Shown: positions 1 to 10,160, numbered from the stretch's first letter. The stretch is 64,000 nucleotides of DNA from Arbacia lixula (GCA_963669155.1 OZ022592.1:20595174-20659173); one strand, 5' to 3'. Made by a program: numbers and translations. Notes: generated by a model not told the origin, from the letters alone.

Positions 1-1039
1 ACAAACAGGAAAATAAGTATGAAAGCGAGTGAAAAAAGGGGGAGGAAAAGGAAAGAAAGTAATAAGAAATATTAATGTTATAAATCAGAGAATGAAAGTG
101 AAAGAGAGATGATATAAAATGGAATATGACAACAGAAAGCCACAAAATGAAAGGAATAATAGATAAAAAGAAAGAAAAAAGTTAACCACGAATGAGAAAA
201 AAAAAGGACATGCTAGAAATAAAATGAAGAAAGAGGAATTAAAAAATAAAAAAGGGGGAGATGAGATTAGAAGAAAAAAACCCCAAAAAATACAAATGAC
301 TTGTAAAAAGGTTCCAAATAAAAAAAAATAAAGGCAGAACGGAAAACTCATAATTATTTCATCATACGCGTTGTATTTTAGAGGCCACTCGATTGGAAAT
401 GCGCATGCGCTGTATGAGTTTGCGCCCTATCCTTTCTCGCCAGGGGAATAATCACTGAAAAGCATAAGGACGCTAAGTAGTTTACGCCCCTGCGCGCGCT
501 CAGCAATCCACAAAGATTCAATAAGCATAAGGGCGCTAACTTTTCAATCGACTGTATTACCTGGAAATGTTCACCTTTTCTCACAGTTCCTTTCTATAAG
601 TTCAAAGACATCTTTAAGTTTTCTTATGTGAAAAATTTAAGGAAATTGTTCACTATAACAATGTGAAATCCATCTTCAAACATTGTCAAAAAACTTAAAA
701 CGCGCTTTTCTCGAAATCGTTTTTGTGCGCGTGAAATGAGTTAACGTCACTATGCTTCTCAGGCGACTTTGCCGCTTAAATGAGTGCATACAACAGTAAT
801 TACAACAAAATATTTATCTTAAGTTGTACTTACCAATATTTTGTGAAGCATGTCAGCGTAGTACTACACATATGAGAGTAAGTGTACTACGGAATGCGAT
901 AGGAGTAGGATAGGATAACATATGATTAGGACAGGACAAGGATAACATTAGGATTATGTGTGCATGCGTATGTATCCATGTATGATTAGTTATGTGAGTT
1001 AGTGTCACTCTATTTTTAACCTTTATTTTAAACTGGTCA
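1..1039. other. non-coding, purine-rich then AT-rich flank
   Basis: The first 350 bases are strongly purine-rich on the plus strand (runs of GAAAG and GGAAAA). The matching minus-strand frame encodes only Phe/Ser/Leu low-complexity protein. The remainder is AT-rich with no coding signature, splice-site pattern or recognisable repeat. Confidence 0.5.
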
Positions 1040-1310
1040 TAAACATATGCACACCAGGGGTTGGCATCTCCAACTTTAGGTGCAAATTTTCTCCCGAAAG
1101 GAGTAGATATGCACCCGAGGGGTTGTGCACATTACAGGGTAGATATGGGTACTCTCAGGGTGAACATGTGCACCCTTTTAGGGGTGTACATGAACACCCC
1201 TGTTATGGGGTGCACATGTGCAACTTTAGACGTGCAAAAAAAAAAATGAAAAAGATTGTGCATCCCTAAAAATTGGGTTGCACAAACGCACCTCTATTTT
1301 TTAATGTGTT
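1040..1310. repeat. short GGGGTGCACAT-type interspersed repeat tract
   Basis: Variants of a GGGGTG(T/C)(A)CATG word and its complement recur about every 25-40 bases, producing short palindromes such as TGCACATGTGCA. The tract looks like simple-sequence or satellite-like DNA. The short plus-strand ORF across it is a by-product of the repeat. Confidence 0.45.
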
Positions 1311-1494
1311 CATGATAACCAACAACGCGTACTTCGTCTGCCCTCACCAAAATTCGTAATGGAATCTCACAACGACCCAATCACAATCACAATCAACTGA
1401 TTGACGTCCAACCTAATATCTGTGACGTTTGAAGCTTCACGGTATTTAATATTTGAAAATATCGGATTGACATACAATTAAGATACGAATAAAC

Positions 1495-1499
1495 GTATC
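1495..1499. repeat. target-site duplication, left copy (GTATC)
   Basis: GTATC sits immediately outside the TGTCACGTGAG terminus at 1500. The identical GTATC occurs immediately outside the CTCACGTGACA terminus at 7024 (7025-7029). A 5-bp duplication next to TG...CA ends is what retroviral-type integrases leave. Confidence 0.85.
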
Positions 1500-2865
1500 T
1501 GTCACGTGAGTGACTTTTTTTTTTCTTCCGCTACTCTGACACTGAAATAATATAAATTCAAACTGTTCGTATACAGTTATGCTCGAGTTTAATATTTCAA
1601 ATCAACAAATCAATAATATATTGAGCATAAAAGATGATAAGAAACAAATCACAAATACATAACTTAGGTTATCTTGGATGACCTGAACTGGTGATCCCCT
1701 CAGCCTGGCTCGGTCGCCATCAACGCCGCGATACCCTCGTCGTCGACCTCGGCACAGTCGCTTGGCGTGTCTCTCGGAAGCATCCCTTGACTTGGCCACT
1801 CAGCTAGACGCTACCCTATCGGCGGTCCTCTCAGCTCCTCGGCCTTCACTAGTCGCTGCTACCATGCAGACTCATGCCTCGACCTGCGATGCCCGAGCTC
1901 AGACGACGGCGAGCAGGCAAATGGAGATTGAGCTCCGTTCCAAAGTTCGGATCATAAATGTCCGAGTTCAGTTTTATCGGCAGCTGGAGCTCGCATCTCA
2001 CCGACGTGGAAACCCCCCAGAAGAACGACTGCTGCCTAAGCGGAGATCTATGCTGGATGTCTGATTGAAGTGTTTCTCAACACGATCACATACTCATACT
2101 CGCTCTTGAGCTCTGGATCTAGTTTCTCGGCTGTCCACAATTCTCTTAGCACATCCAAAGGCCCCCGAACATGTCTCCCATACAACAACTCGAACGGAGA
2201 AAACCCCAGGCTCGAACTCGGTGCTTCTCGCAAAGCAAACAACAACGCCGGAAGATACCTATCCCACTGACGTGGCTCCTCGGAACACAACCGCTTCAGA
2301 GCTGATTTCACCACAGCGTTGTACCGTTCAACGAGGCCATTGCACATAGGATGGTAGCGAGAACTTGTTAACTGTATTATCGACAGCAACCTACACACCT
2401 CACGCATCAAATCAGACACAAACTGTATCCCTAGATCCGACATCACTTCAGTCGGAATCCCAACCCGGCTGTATACCGAAACTAACGCCTCAGCTACGTC
2501 AACAGTTGATATCGATTTCAACGGTATATCGCCTCCACATACCTAGTCGCATAATCTACAATGGTCAGGATATGAGTGTGTTTGCGAGCAGACGGCATGA
2601 ATGGACCAAGAAGATCTATCGCAATGCGTTGAAACGGGACACCAATGAGGGGGACCCTACCAAGGGTAGTCTTGGGCACCCTACCTTTGTCAATAGTCCT
2701 TTGGCATACATCACATGACCTACAGAAATTAGCCACGTCTTCCGACATCCCAGGCCAACAGAACTGAGTCTGAATCTTAGACAACGTATTGTTGATACCC
2801 AAGTGTCCACCTAAGAGTGAGTCATGTGCGACTCGCATTATCTCGTTCCTACGAGGCTTAGGCAC
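1500..2865 (-). repeat. left inverted arm of the retrotransposon
   Basis: The sequence is the reverse complement of 5660-7024, with a handful of substitutions and a 1-bp length difference. From the outside inward it runs TGTCACGTGAGTGAC, a T-run, an AT-rich segment, a GC-richer segment, then antisense integrase. Beyond about 2866 the match falls to scattered microhomology (GGCAC..ACG and CAATTT), which marks the breakpoint. Confidence 0.85.
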
Positions 2866-2889
2866 CACGTGACAATTTGGAGGTCCCAC
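2048..2889 (-). pseudogene. inverted partial integrase copy in the left arm
   Basis: Two overlapping minus-strand frames (2889-2518 and 2521-2048) encode the H2C2 zinc-binding region and the DDE core of a Ty3-type integrase. Both are almost identical to residues 308-579 of the pol frame at 4736-6475. The frame breaks near 2520, where a few bases are inserted after the first catalytic segment, so this copy cannot make one intact integrase. Differences from the right copy include Phe to Leu and Lys to Glu in the segment after the second Asp. It has no start of its own and is the passive product of the inverted duplication. Confidence 0.85.
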
Positions 2890-2894
2890 CGAGA
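2866..2894 (+). promoter_or_regulatory. LTR-end remnant and tRNA-Gln-type primer-binding site
   Basis: CACGTGACA (2866-2874) equals the last nine bases of the element's right end. After ATT comes TGGAGGTCCCACCGAGA (2878-2894), which is complementary to the CCA-bearing 3' end of eukaryotic tRNA-Gln as I recall that sequence. An LTR end, a short spacer and a primer-binding site is the normal 5' arrangement, which shows the original 5' LTR ended exactly here before the inverted arm replaced it. Confidence 0.7.
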
Positions 2895-3139
2895 CTCTGC
2901 TACCTGATTAGAAAAAGTTATTCAGATACTCTTTTAACATGCTTTAGGCTTAAAGACGATGTTTGTATTGGATTCATGATTGAAGTTTCATTGCTCAATC
3001 GTACGCATTACCGTCATATACTGCATGTTATTATTGTCGATGTGATAAATGTTTCGTATGTTTGATCGGAAACGTTACCCCAGTGTGAATCATACGAGTA
3101 TGTTGCCTTACGTGACAGTTTGATTGAAGTTTTTCTCCC

Positions 3140-3427
3140 CAAGGTTATGCCCTTGGTGGCCTACTAGAGGCACACATGTGATGTAGATTCGGGTATTGAA
3201 TCTGTGTGGAGTGTTGCTCCGTATTTCAAGGTTACGCCCTTGGTGTTGCATGTTATATGCACGATTGGAAAATTCGGGTTTGTGTGCATGAGTCTATGTG
3301 GAGTGTTACTCCTTTTTCAAGGTTACGCCCTTGGTATTGCCGGTTAGAGGCGGTTTGATAGATTCGGGGTTTGCATGTATGAATGAATTTGTGCGGAGTG
3401 TTAGTTTATTGCAAGGTTACGCCCTTG
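3140..3427 (+). repeat. four leader repeats containing small hairpins
   Basis: CAAGGTTACGCCCTTGGTG and close variants start near 3140, 3227, 3318 and 3412, each in a unit of about 90 bp that also contains GTGTGGAGTGTTACTCC. CAAGG/CCTTG pairs as a small stem around TTACGC. The array lies in the untranslated leader between the primer-binding site and gag. Confidence 0.75.
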
Positions 3428-3861
3428 GTGTCGCCTGGTATAGGCATGTTTGGTGGATTGTAGTGTTGGGTTTGTACAGTCCCAAATCAATTGTATGCTC
3501 ATTGGGAGATACAGCTCTAGTATGCTTATTGACAAGGCATGCTTGGTATGTGGAATGTTTGTAAAGTGAACTCGTATCATTTCACATTGCCTGCATTCCA
3601 GTACGCTTTTGACATGGTACTAGCGGTTTGGTATGTGGAATACTTGTTGAGTGAATTTCAGCTGTTTGTTATTTGCAATTGTATGCTCGCTCGGAGTAAC
3701 GAATTGTTGTTAAGTACGCCGGCTACAAGGTAGTACTTTTGTCGGACTTTGATAGTCAGCTGGTTTGTACGATTATACGTCTGCTTAGTCTGGAAGTTAC
3801 ATAGTCAGTATGGCTATGTAGTGTTGAGCAAATCAGAGAGTTCTCTTCATTCGGCAGAGAA

Positions 3862-4746
3862 ATGGGCCTTAGTGGTGGTGAATTGAGTAGCTTTGTTTCA
3901 GAGCGATGCCAGGCAATTGAGGCTGATCAGGCGCGCGAACATGAACTAAAATTAGCGCAGTTGCGTGTAAAGGAAGAAACAGCGAATGTTGGTAGGCCCC
4001 AGTTAGCTGGCTTGAAACTGAAAGTAGGTCGATTTGATGACGCACATGATAAGTTTGATGCTTATGTCACAAAGTTAGAAATGTTGATGAAAAGTCAGAA
4101 CATCCCGGTAGACATGTGGGTGTTGTATTTGATTTCCAATCTAACAGGCAAAGCGTTAGATGTTGTGAATCGGATGAGTGCTGATGATCGCCAGAATTAT
4201 GCTACAATGAAGCATGAGTTGATGTCATATTGTCATCTCACTAAAGAGGGGTATAGGCGGGGTTTCAGATCAGCGAAGCCAATAAAGTTTGAGCGCCCAA
4301 AACAGTTTTCTACCCGAATGAAGGGGTATTTCGATCATTGGGTGGAACAGGCTGGGATTGGGGATACTAGAAAGGATCTAGAAGATTTGATTTTGCAAGA
4401 GCAATTTCTGATAGATTGTCCCAAAGAAGTAGTTAGGTTTGTCAAGGAACGAAAATGAAAAGATTTCAGGGAGGTAGTCGATTGTGCTGAAATCTATGTA
4501 GAAGCTCACGGTCCTCATGCATTTTCGGGTGTACAGAAAACGGAAAGAAACCGATCAGATTCAAAGCCGGATAGCAAACCGCCCCAACAAAATCAGGTCA
4601 AGAAGAGTAGTACGTATCAGAAACCGGCTGATGCTCAGTCAAAGGCAGGAAAGGCTATGGGAAATAGGACTTTTCAGGGCAGGGGTTGCTATATGTGTGG
4701 AAACCCTAATCACATGAAAAGAGATTGTCCCATACATGTTGTCTAG
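3862..4746 (+). pseudogene. gag: gag of the Ty3-type element, with an internal TGA
   Basis: The frame opens at ATG 3862 and runs to TGA 4456-4458 (198 aa). It then stays open in the same frame to TAG 4744-4746. The first part is a helical, charged Gag-like protein with a region (around residues 50-190) resembling capsid/SCAN-type folds, containing YLISNLTGKALDVVNRM. The downstream part, still in frame, ends with one CCHC zinc knuckle at 4687-4728 (CYMCGNPNHMKRDC), the nucleic-acid-binding tail expected of Gag. The TGA therefore splits one gag gene: either a disabling mutation or, less likely, a readthrough site. Pol follows in the +1 frame. Gag would package the element RNA in cytoplasmic particles. 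Confidence 0.75.
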
Positions 4747-6475
4747 GCCGGTATCTGCTCAAGGTTTGATGGGGGCTGGGGAAGGTACGGCGCCAAAAGC
4801 AGACATGAATGTGGCGAATGAAGTGTCTCGGGGTGATTCTAAGCCGGAAGTTGTTGGTTCGACGGCAGGTTGTTTCCCCATTGAAAGGGTGGTCGATGAC
4901 TTTGATGTGAAAATGAAATTGGTTGACAGAGTTGGAATGGCATACAATGATGTCGCCGCGATGGTGAATCGTATGCCGGTTGTGTCTGGAAGGCTGATGC
5001 CAGATAATACACCCGTGTCTGTTTTGCGTGATACAGGTTGTAGTACGTGTGTGGTGAAAGAGAGATTGGTTAGAAATGACCAATTAAGAGGTCAACACCA
5101 GGGAGTGAGGTTAATTGATGGTACGGTTAGGCGTTTTCCCTTGGCTAAGATAGCTGTTGACTCGCCATATTTTGAAGGGGAAGTTGAAGCCGTGTGCATG
5201 CCTGATTGTTTGAGTGAGGTAGTTATCGGGAATGTAGAAGGGGCTCGTGAACCGAGTGACCCCAATCTACATTGGGTCCCAAAGAGTGTCGTGTTTGACC
5301 CGGATGTAGACGTCATAACCCCGGATATGGGTTTAGAAAGTTCAAATGATGGTGTAGAACAGGACGTCGAGATCGCATTCCCGGGTGAACTGCATGATAC
5401 TGGGATGGCTGCGCAAACTCGTGCACAAAAGATGAAGGATTCGAGGCCTAGTAAAGGTTTGACTATTGCAGATCCTGTTGATAATGTGCGGTCGAGTGAA
5501 TTTCTAAGGGAACAGAAAGAGGATGAGTCATTGCGCCCTCTATGGCAGAAAATAGGACAGGTTGATAATTCCAAGTACAAGTTTGTGTGTGAACAGGGGT
5601 TTCTACTTAGGCAGAAAAGGGATGAAAGTAATCAGGGCATGGGTCCTAAATTGCTCGTAGTGCCTAAGCCTCGTAGGAACGAGATAATGCGAGTCGCACA
5701 TGACTCACTCTTAGGTGGACACTTGGGTATCAACAATACGTTGTCTAAGATTCAGACTCAGTTCTGTTGGCCTGGGATGTCGGAAGACGTGGCTAATTTC
5801 TGTAGGTCATGTGATGTATGCCAAAGGACTATTGACAAAGGTAGGGTGCCCAAGACTACCCTTGGTAGGGTCCCCCTCATTGGTGTCCCGTTTCAACGCA
5901 TTGCGATAGATCTTCTTGGTCCATTCATGCCGTCTGCTCGCAAACACACTCATATCCTGACCATTGTAGATTATGCGACTAGGTATGTGGAGGCGATACC
6001 GTTGAAATCGATATCAACTGTTGACGTAGCTGAGGCGTTAGTTTCGGTATACAGCCGGGTTGGGATTCCGACTGAAGTGATGTCGGATCTAGGGATACAG
6101 TTTGTGTCTGATTTCATGCGTAAGGTGTGTAGGTTGTTGTCGATAATACAGTTAACAAGTTCTCGCTACCATCCTATGTGCAATGGCCTCGTTGAACGGT
6201 ACAACGCTGTGGTGAAATCAGCTCTGAAGCGGTTGTGTTCCGAGGAGCCACGTCAGTGGGATAGGTATCTTCCGGCGTTGTTGTTTGCTTTGCGAGAAGC
6301 ACCGAGTTCGAGCCTGGGGTTTTCTCCGTTCGAGTTGTTGTATGGGAGACATGTTCGGGGGCCTTTGGATGTGCTAAGAGAACTGTGGACAGCCGAGAAA
6401 CTAGATCCAGAGCTCAAGAGCGAGTATGAGTATGTGATCGAGTTGAGAAACACTTCAATCAGACATCCAGCATAG
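4718..6475 (+). CDS. pol: protease-integrase polyprotein of the Ty3-type element (3'-truncated, no RT)
   Basis: The frame is +1 relative to gag and opens after the stop at 4717; the first ATG is 4736 (579 aa from there). The aspartic protease active site is LRDTGCS, with Asp99 at 5030. A TRAQ-containing linker follows and then, without any RT or RNase H, the integrase: H2C2 zinc-binding region near residues 322-362 (HDSLLGGH and CRSCDVC) and a DDE core with AIDLLGP, SDLGIQF and NGLVERYN carrying the three acidic residues. The integrase ends at TAG 6473-6475, soon after its GFSPFELLYG region, so it lacks a full C-terminal tail. Only about 430 bp separate the protease and zinc regions. That is too short for a lost RT-RNase H block unless the deletion was exactly in frame, so the protease-integrase order is probably native. 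Confidence 0.85.
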   Translation, partial: KEIVPYMLSRPVSAQGLMGAGEGTAPKADMNVANEVSRGDSKPEVVGSTAGCFPIERVVDDFDVKMKLVDRVGMAYNDVAAMVNRMPVVSGRLMPDNTPVSVLRDTGCSTCVVKERLVRNDQLRGQHQGVRLIDGTVRRFPLAKIAVDSPYFEGEVEAVCMPDCLSEVVIGNVEGAREPSDPNLHWVPKSVVFDPDVDVITPDMGLESSNDGVEQDVEIAFPGELHDTGMAAQTRAQKMKDSRPSKGLTIADPVDNVRSSEFLREQKEDESLRPLWQKIGQVDNSKYKFVCEQGFLLRQKRDESNQGMGPKLLVVPKPRRNEIMRVAHDSLLGGHLGINNTLSKIQTQFCWPGMSEDVANFCRSCDVCQRTIDKGRVPKTTLGRVPLIGVPFQRIAIDLLGPFMPSARKHTHILTIVDYATRYVEAIPLKSISTVDVAEALVSVYSRVGIPTEVMSDLGIQFVSDFMRKVCRLLSIIQLTSSRYHPMCNGLVERYNAVVKSALKRLCSEEPRQWDRYLPALLFALREAPSSSLGFSPFELLYGRHVRGPLDVLRELWTAEKLDPELKSEYEYVIELRNTSIRHPA

Positions 6476-7024
6476 ATCTCCGCTTAGGCAGCAGTCGTTC
6501 TTCTGGGGGGTTTCCACGTCGGTGAGATGTGAGCTCCAGCTGCCGATAAAACTGAACTCGGACATTTATGATCCGAACTTTGGAACGGAGCTCAATCTCC
6601 ATTTGCCTGCTCGCCGTCGTCTGAGCTCGGGCATCGCAGGTCGAGGCATGAGTCTGCATGGTAGCAGCGACTAGTGAAGGCCGAGGAGCTGAGAGGACCG
6701 CCGATAGGGTAGCGTCTAGCTGAGTGGCCAAGTCAAGGGATGCTTCCGAGAGACACGCCAAGCGACTGTGCCGTGGTCGACGACGAGGGTATCCGGCATT
6801 GATGGCGACCGAGCCAGGCTGAGGGGATCACCAGTTCAGGTCATCCAAGATAACCTAAGTTATGTATTTGTGATTTGTTTCTTATTATCTTTTATGCTCA
6901 ATATATTATTGATTTGTTGATTTGAAATATTAAACTCGAGCATAACTGTATACGAACAGTTTGAATTTATATCATTTCAGTGTCAGAGTAGCGGAAGAAA
7001 AAAAAAAAAGTCACTCACGTGACA
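5660..7024 (+). repeat. right inverted arm: integrase end plus LTR-like terminus
   Basis: The outermost part (about 6476-7024) is non-coding on the plus strand and ends in CACGTGACA, the LTR-type terminus. I could not locate an LTR start (TG after a polypurine tract) with confidence; AGGCTGAGGGGATCACC near 6819 is one candidate. A 100-aa minus-strand frame (6761-6459) exists in both arms. It starts at a non-ATG codon and has no recognisable domain. Confidence 0.8.
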
Positions 7025-7029
7025 GTATC
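7025..7029. repeat. target-site duplication, right copy (GTATC)
   Basis: This is the partner of 1495-1499, directly abutting the element end at 7024. Confidence 0.85.
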
Positions 7030-7529
7030 TTACGTCACACTTCATCTGCCCTCTGAACTATCTAGACTCATCTCTATTGTCTATAACACAGAAACTAAGA
7101 GATGTAACTATTTTAGTGTCAGATGACCTCTTGCTCTATGATAATTGTGTGAACTACGTGTGTAAAAAGTCACATGTAGCACACAAAGAGTGAAGAAACA
7201 CTTGTAAGCATCGTAAACAAAATGTTGTAAGTGGTCTTATATATTAGTACAATATTGAATGGCTAAACAAACAACAATAATGATGAAACTAGTAAGACCT
7301 TTGTGATATACTCACAATTTGTTTAATGATATCTGCATAAAATTATGTGAACGGAAATTTGAGCCCATGCACAATTTCAAGGTAATGGAATAAAATTAAT
7401 GTCTGCAGCTGGAATATTCTATTTTTCTGAACTACATGTGTATGGTATCTGCAGGTATAAATGCTATTTCATTGTGTCGGAAAACACTGTCCATCGGATA
7501 GGACGGATGGAGGTCCCATGTATAGAACA

Positions 7530-7800
7530 GACACACCCAAGAGGCGGATCCAGCTTAATGCCAAAGGGAGGGGAAGGGGGGGAGTGGGGGTGGTGGAGGG
7601 TAAACCTTATCAAAACAAATTTTTTTACTCACTTTTTCTTCATTGAACGTTCCAAGGGATGGGAATAAAAAAAAAACAGCCCCTCCCCCCTCCCGCTACT
7701 GAACCTTGTGCAAACTGTATCAAATATGCTTTGAGATTGATATACGAAATAAAAGTCGAACAAATCTGAAAATGATGTCATATTTGAAGTTAAAAGAAAT
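7530..7800. repeat. dispersed repeat, copy 1 (related copy at 14480-14760)
   Basis: The segment runs from a G-rich stretch through a run of C to ACCTTGTGCAAACTGTATCAAATATGC and an ACGAAATAA...GTCTGAAA-like stretch. The same order of words is found at 14480-14760 (ACCTTGTGCAAAAATGAATCAAACATGC). It is a short interspersed repeat of unknown class with no coding content. Confidence 0.5.
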
Positions 7801-7977
7801 AACGGCCCGTAGTCACGACCATCACACCCTCTTACTTTTTATTTTGGCTTTATGCAAGCTTTTGCCAGAACTAAAGTAGGCTGAAAGAGATTCGGTACCC
7901 ACATAGAGCTGTTAGTTCATGATGATTTGAATTTAATACCGCAATATTGCGTATAGCTGCGCAACGATCTAGCAGCA

Positions 7978-7983
7978 TTTATT
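7978..7983 (-). terminator. candidate polyadenylation signal of the sulfotransferase-like gene
   Basis: AATAAA on the minus strand lies about 130 nt beyond the TAA stop at 8112-8114. It is the nearest canonical hexamer; a second one lies near 7837. Confidence 0.4.
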
Positions 7984-8111
7984 TGCTTTCAAATTAATAC
8001 GTAATTATTCTTTAAGGCAGTAAGGTTACTGTCGGTATATGCTTTTAATGCGATTCTTTCCGGTAACATGTTGGTAGATTTCTAAAGAATTGAAGGATTG
8101 AATGGATACAG

Positions 8112-9993
8112 TTAGATTCTAGCATCGTACATCTCCTGGTAATACGGCATGCACGCCTCCACACACTCCCTGACGTCATCAGTGACGTCTTCCATGGAGG
8201 GAAGCTTAGATGGGGGAAGAAAGTGAGATGTATGGAACGCCGTCTTGCAGTAGATACGGATGAACTCAAAGTCGTTGGGTGGCGCGAATGCACTAACCCA
8301 GTTGTTGGTCGTCGCTGGACTAGCGTCCCACCGTAGTAGGTCCTCGCTGTACGGCATGCCCAGAGCTCGACAGAACTTCGGGAGCACGCCGGCTGGGTCG
8401 GCCAGGAGATCGTCGCTGTCAAGAATGACCGGGCTCGAGTCAAGATGGTCTTTGACGTGCTTCCACAGGTCATAGAGCTCCTTGAAGAAGCGGCCGGGCG
8501 GGGCGTACATCGCGGGTACATCTCTGACCATATGGAAGGCCTCTTGCGACTTGGATCGCTCTGCCTCGGGGAAGAGTTCTTGGTTGAGTTCGAACATGAC
8601 CTTCCGCCAGGACACGAACACCTTGATGGGGTGACGAAGCAGAAAGGCGTGTCTGTACCCGGAGGACCTGGCTGGTAGGAAGTCGAGTTGCCCGGTGATT
8701 GCGTAGGCCATCTCCTTCAGAAAGACCCCTTTCAAGGCGGGTTCAGGGTTTTCCAGCAATTCCTGGATTCGGTGATAACTGAAAGATCGAGGTAAAGGTT
8801 ATGTCAATAAAGCGGTTGATGGAGAGGGGGAGCATAAGAAAGAGAGAGGGAACGGTAGGGGAAAAGTTGTGTTTATGTAGGAGGAAGGCTACATCTAAAA
8901 TTTTCCGAGAGTTTTTCAATCTGTTTTGTTTGAAATAAATTCAAAATGAAATTGTAAAATGATATTAACGTTCTTATGAAGCCCATGCATATTATGAATA
9001 TTTTGAGAGACAGACATAGAGGAAGAGAGTAAGGGACGGAGAAGAGAGGGGTGAGCTGTGAATATGACGAGTTTTGTAAGGCATGGTATCAGTTGAAATT
9101 TACAGAATGGGAAGTAAGATTCAAAAACAAAAGTTTTTCCTAGAAAATGGCCAGGCATCAAACAATGACATATGAGACATACAACGAATCCGCTGACAAA
9201 TAGTTGTTAAATCATGCAGCTAGGGCGTGAGTGCGAGGATTACCACATTTGGTTTTATTCTCGATCTCCGTCCTCAATGCCTGATACCAAATCGAAAGTT
9301 TGCTCATTCCTACATAGGCATGCGGGCGTGTTCATGTGAAAATACCAATTCCGTCTACCAACGCACGTAATCGACACGCTAACACGTTGTGGCATGGTAG
9401 CATGCGAAATGGGACTCGAGCTAATGTCCATGTATATATCGGCTACGTGACGCACAGCTTGGACAAACGAACTTCACAAAAGATGTAAGCAAGGTATTAA
9501 TCTGACATGCCCGCATTCATGTATCTGAAATGAATTTGAATTTATCACGTTGCGTGCCACAAGTAAAACACACAAATCTCACAGGGTTAACATGGTTTCA
9601 ATCTGCGGTAGTGCATTTTGTTAGATCTCAACAAGAAAAATATTATATTTCCTTTAAAAGGTCGTTCTGTATCACTCACCTAAACATCTTGAAATCGACC
9701 CTCCCATCGCCGCAGTTTTCACCACCGCTGATGAGCTCGGCTGCTGTCAAGCTATCAGCCTCCCCGATCGTTGATTCACCCCCTTCCCCCAGCCCCAAGC
9801 TCCTGAGTCGCTTCTCGTACTCGTAGCAGAAGTAGTAAGGCTCGAAGAAGACCCGCGTCTTGGGAAGAAAGCTGAGGCACTTGGTAAGAATTGACGAGGT
9901 TGAGCGGGGCGCACACCACATCAGTACCCGGAACTGCCGGCGCTCAGATCCCTCGCTTCCTGGTGGATTCGACGAACAAGCCTCCGCCGCCAT
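8112..9993 (-). CDS. sulfotransferase-like protein, two exons (9993-9680 and 8778-8112)
   Basis: Exon 1 starts at ATG 9993 in a good context (GCGG after the ATG) and ends at 9680 before GTGAGT. Exon 2 starts at 8778 after CTTTCAG and ends with TAA at 8112. The joined frame is 981 nt, 326 aa, with a 901-bp GT-AG intron. Residues 22-34 hold a P-loop-like 5'-phosphosulfate-binding motif, CAPRSTSSIL, followed by FFEPYYFCYEYEKRL. Exon 2 holds LLRHPIKVFVSWRK, the Arg/Ser 3'-phosphate-binding motif of PAPS-dependent sulfotransferases. The protein would move sulfate from PAPS to an unknown acceptor. It belongs to the cytosolic-looking sulfotransferase-like family abundant in echinoderms and amphioxus, often misnamed after branched-chain aminotransferases. 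No signal peptide or membrane anchor is visible. A GTG further upstream (10038) is in frame but less likely as a start. Confidence 0.85.
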
Positions 9994-10157
9994 TAATGAT
10001 AAAAATTGTGCGAGTATGTACTGTTCTACGATAGTCACGGATCATGCAACCGAGGCCTACACTTAATCGAATTAGTTACAACAATTATCAGGCCCCGCCC
10101 TCTAAAAAGGAGGAATCTCGGCTCCTAGAGACACTGAAAGAGAAAGTAGAGATAGCA

Positions 10158-10160
<3 letters not shown>

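Larger units (their letters stand above)
1500..7024 (+). mobile_element. Ty3-type (Gmr1-like order) retrotransposon copy with 1.37-kb inverted arms
   Basis: The insertion is 5525 bp, bounded by TG...CA ends and a 5-bp duplication. In order it holds an inverted copy of its own right end (1500-2865), a remnant of an LTR end plus a tRNA-Gln-type primer-binding site (2866-2894), a repeat-bearing leader, gag with a CCHC zinc knuckle, an aspartic protease followed directly by an integrase, and an LTR-like right end. Protease directly before integrase, without RT/RNase H between them, is the order described for Gmr1-type Ty3 elements, where RT follows integrase. Here nothing resembling RT follows. 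The element is therefore defective: it has no RT, a TGA inside gag, and an inverted arm where the 5' LTR should be. The arms are nearly identical, so the event is recent. The family name is inference; domains, ends and duplication are seen directly. Confidence 0.85.

Noticed and set aside
1061..1249. 62-aa ORF
   Set aside because: Encoded by the GGGGTGCACAT repeat tract.
2048..2889. A second independent integrase gene on the minus strand
   Set aside because: It is the mirror copy of 5660-6475 within one insertion and its frame is broken.
6459..6761. 100-aa minus-strand ORF repeated at 1762-2064
   Set aside because: It lies within the LTR-like arms, starts at a non-ATG codon, has no domain, and its conservation simply reflects the inverted duplication. 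A gag-start interpretation was considered but not supported.
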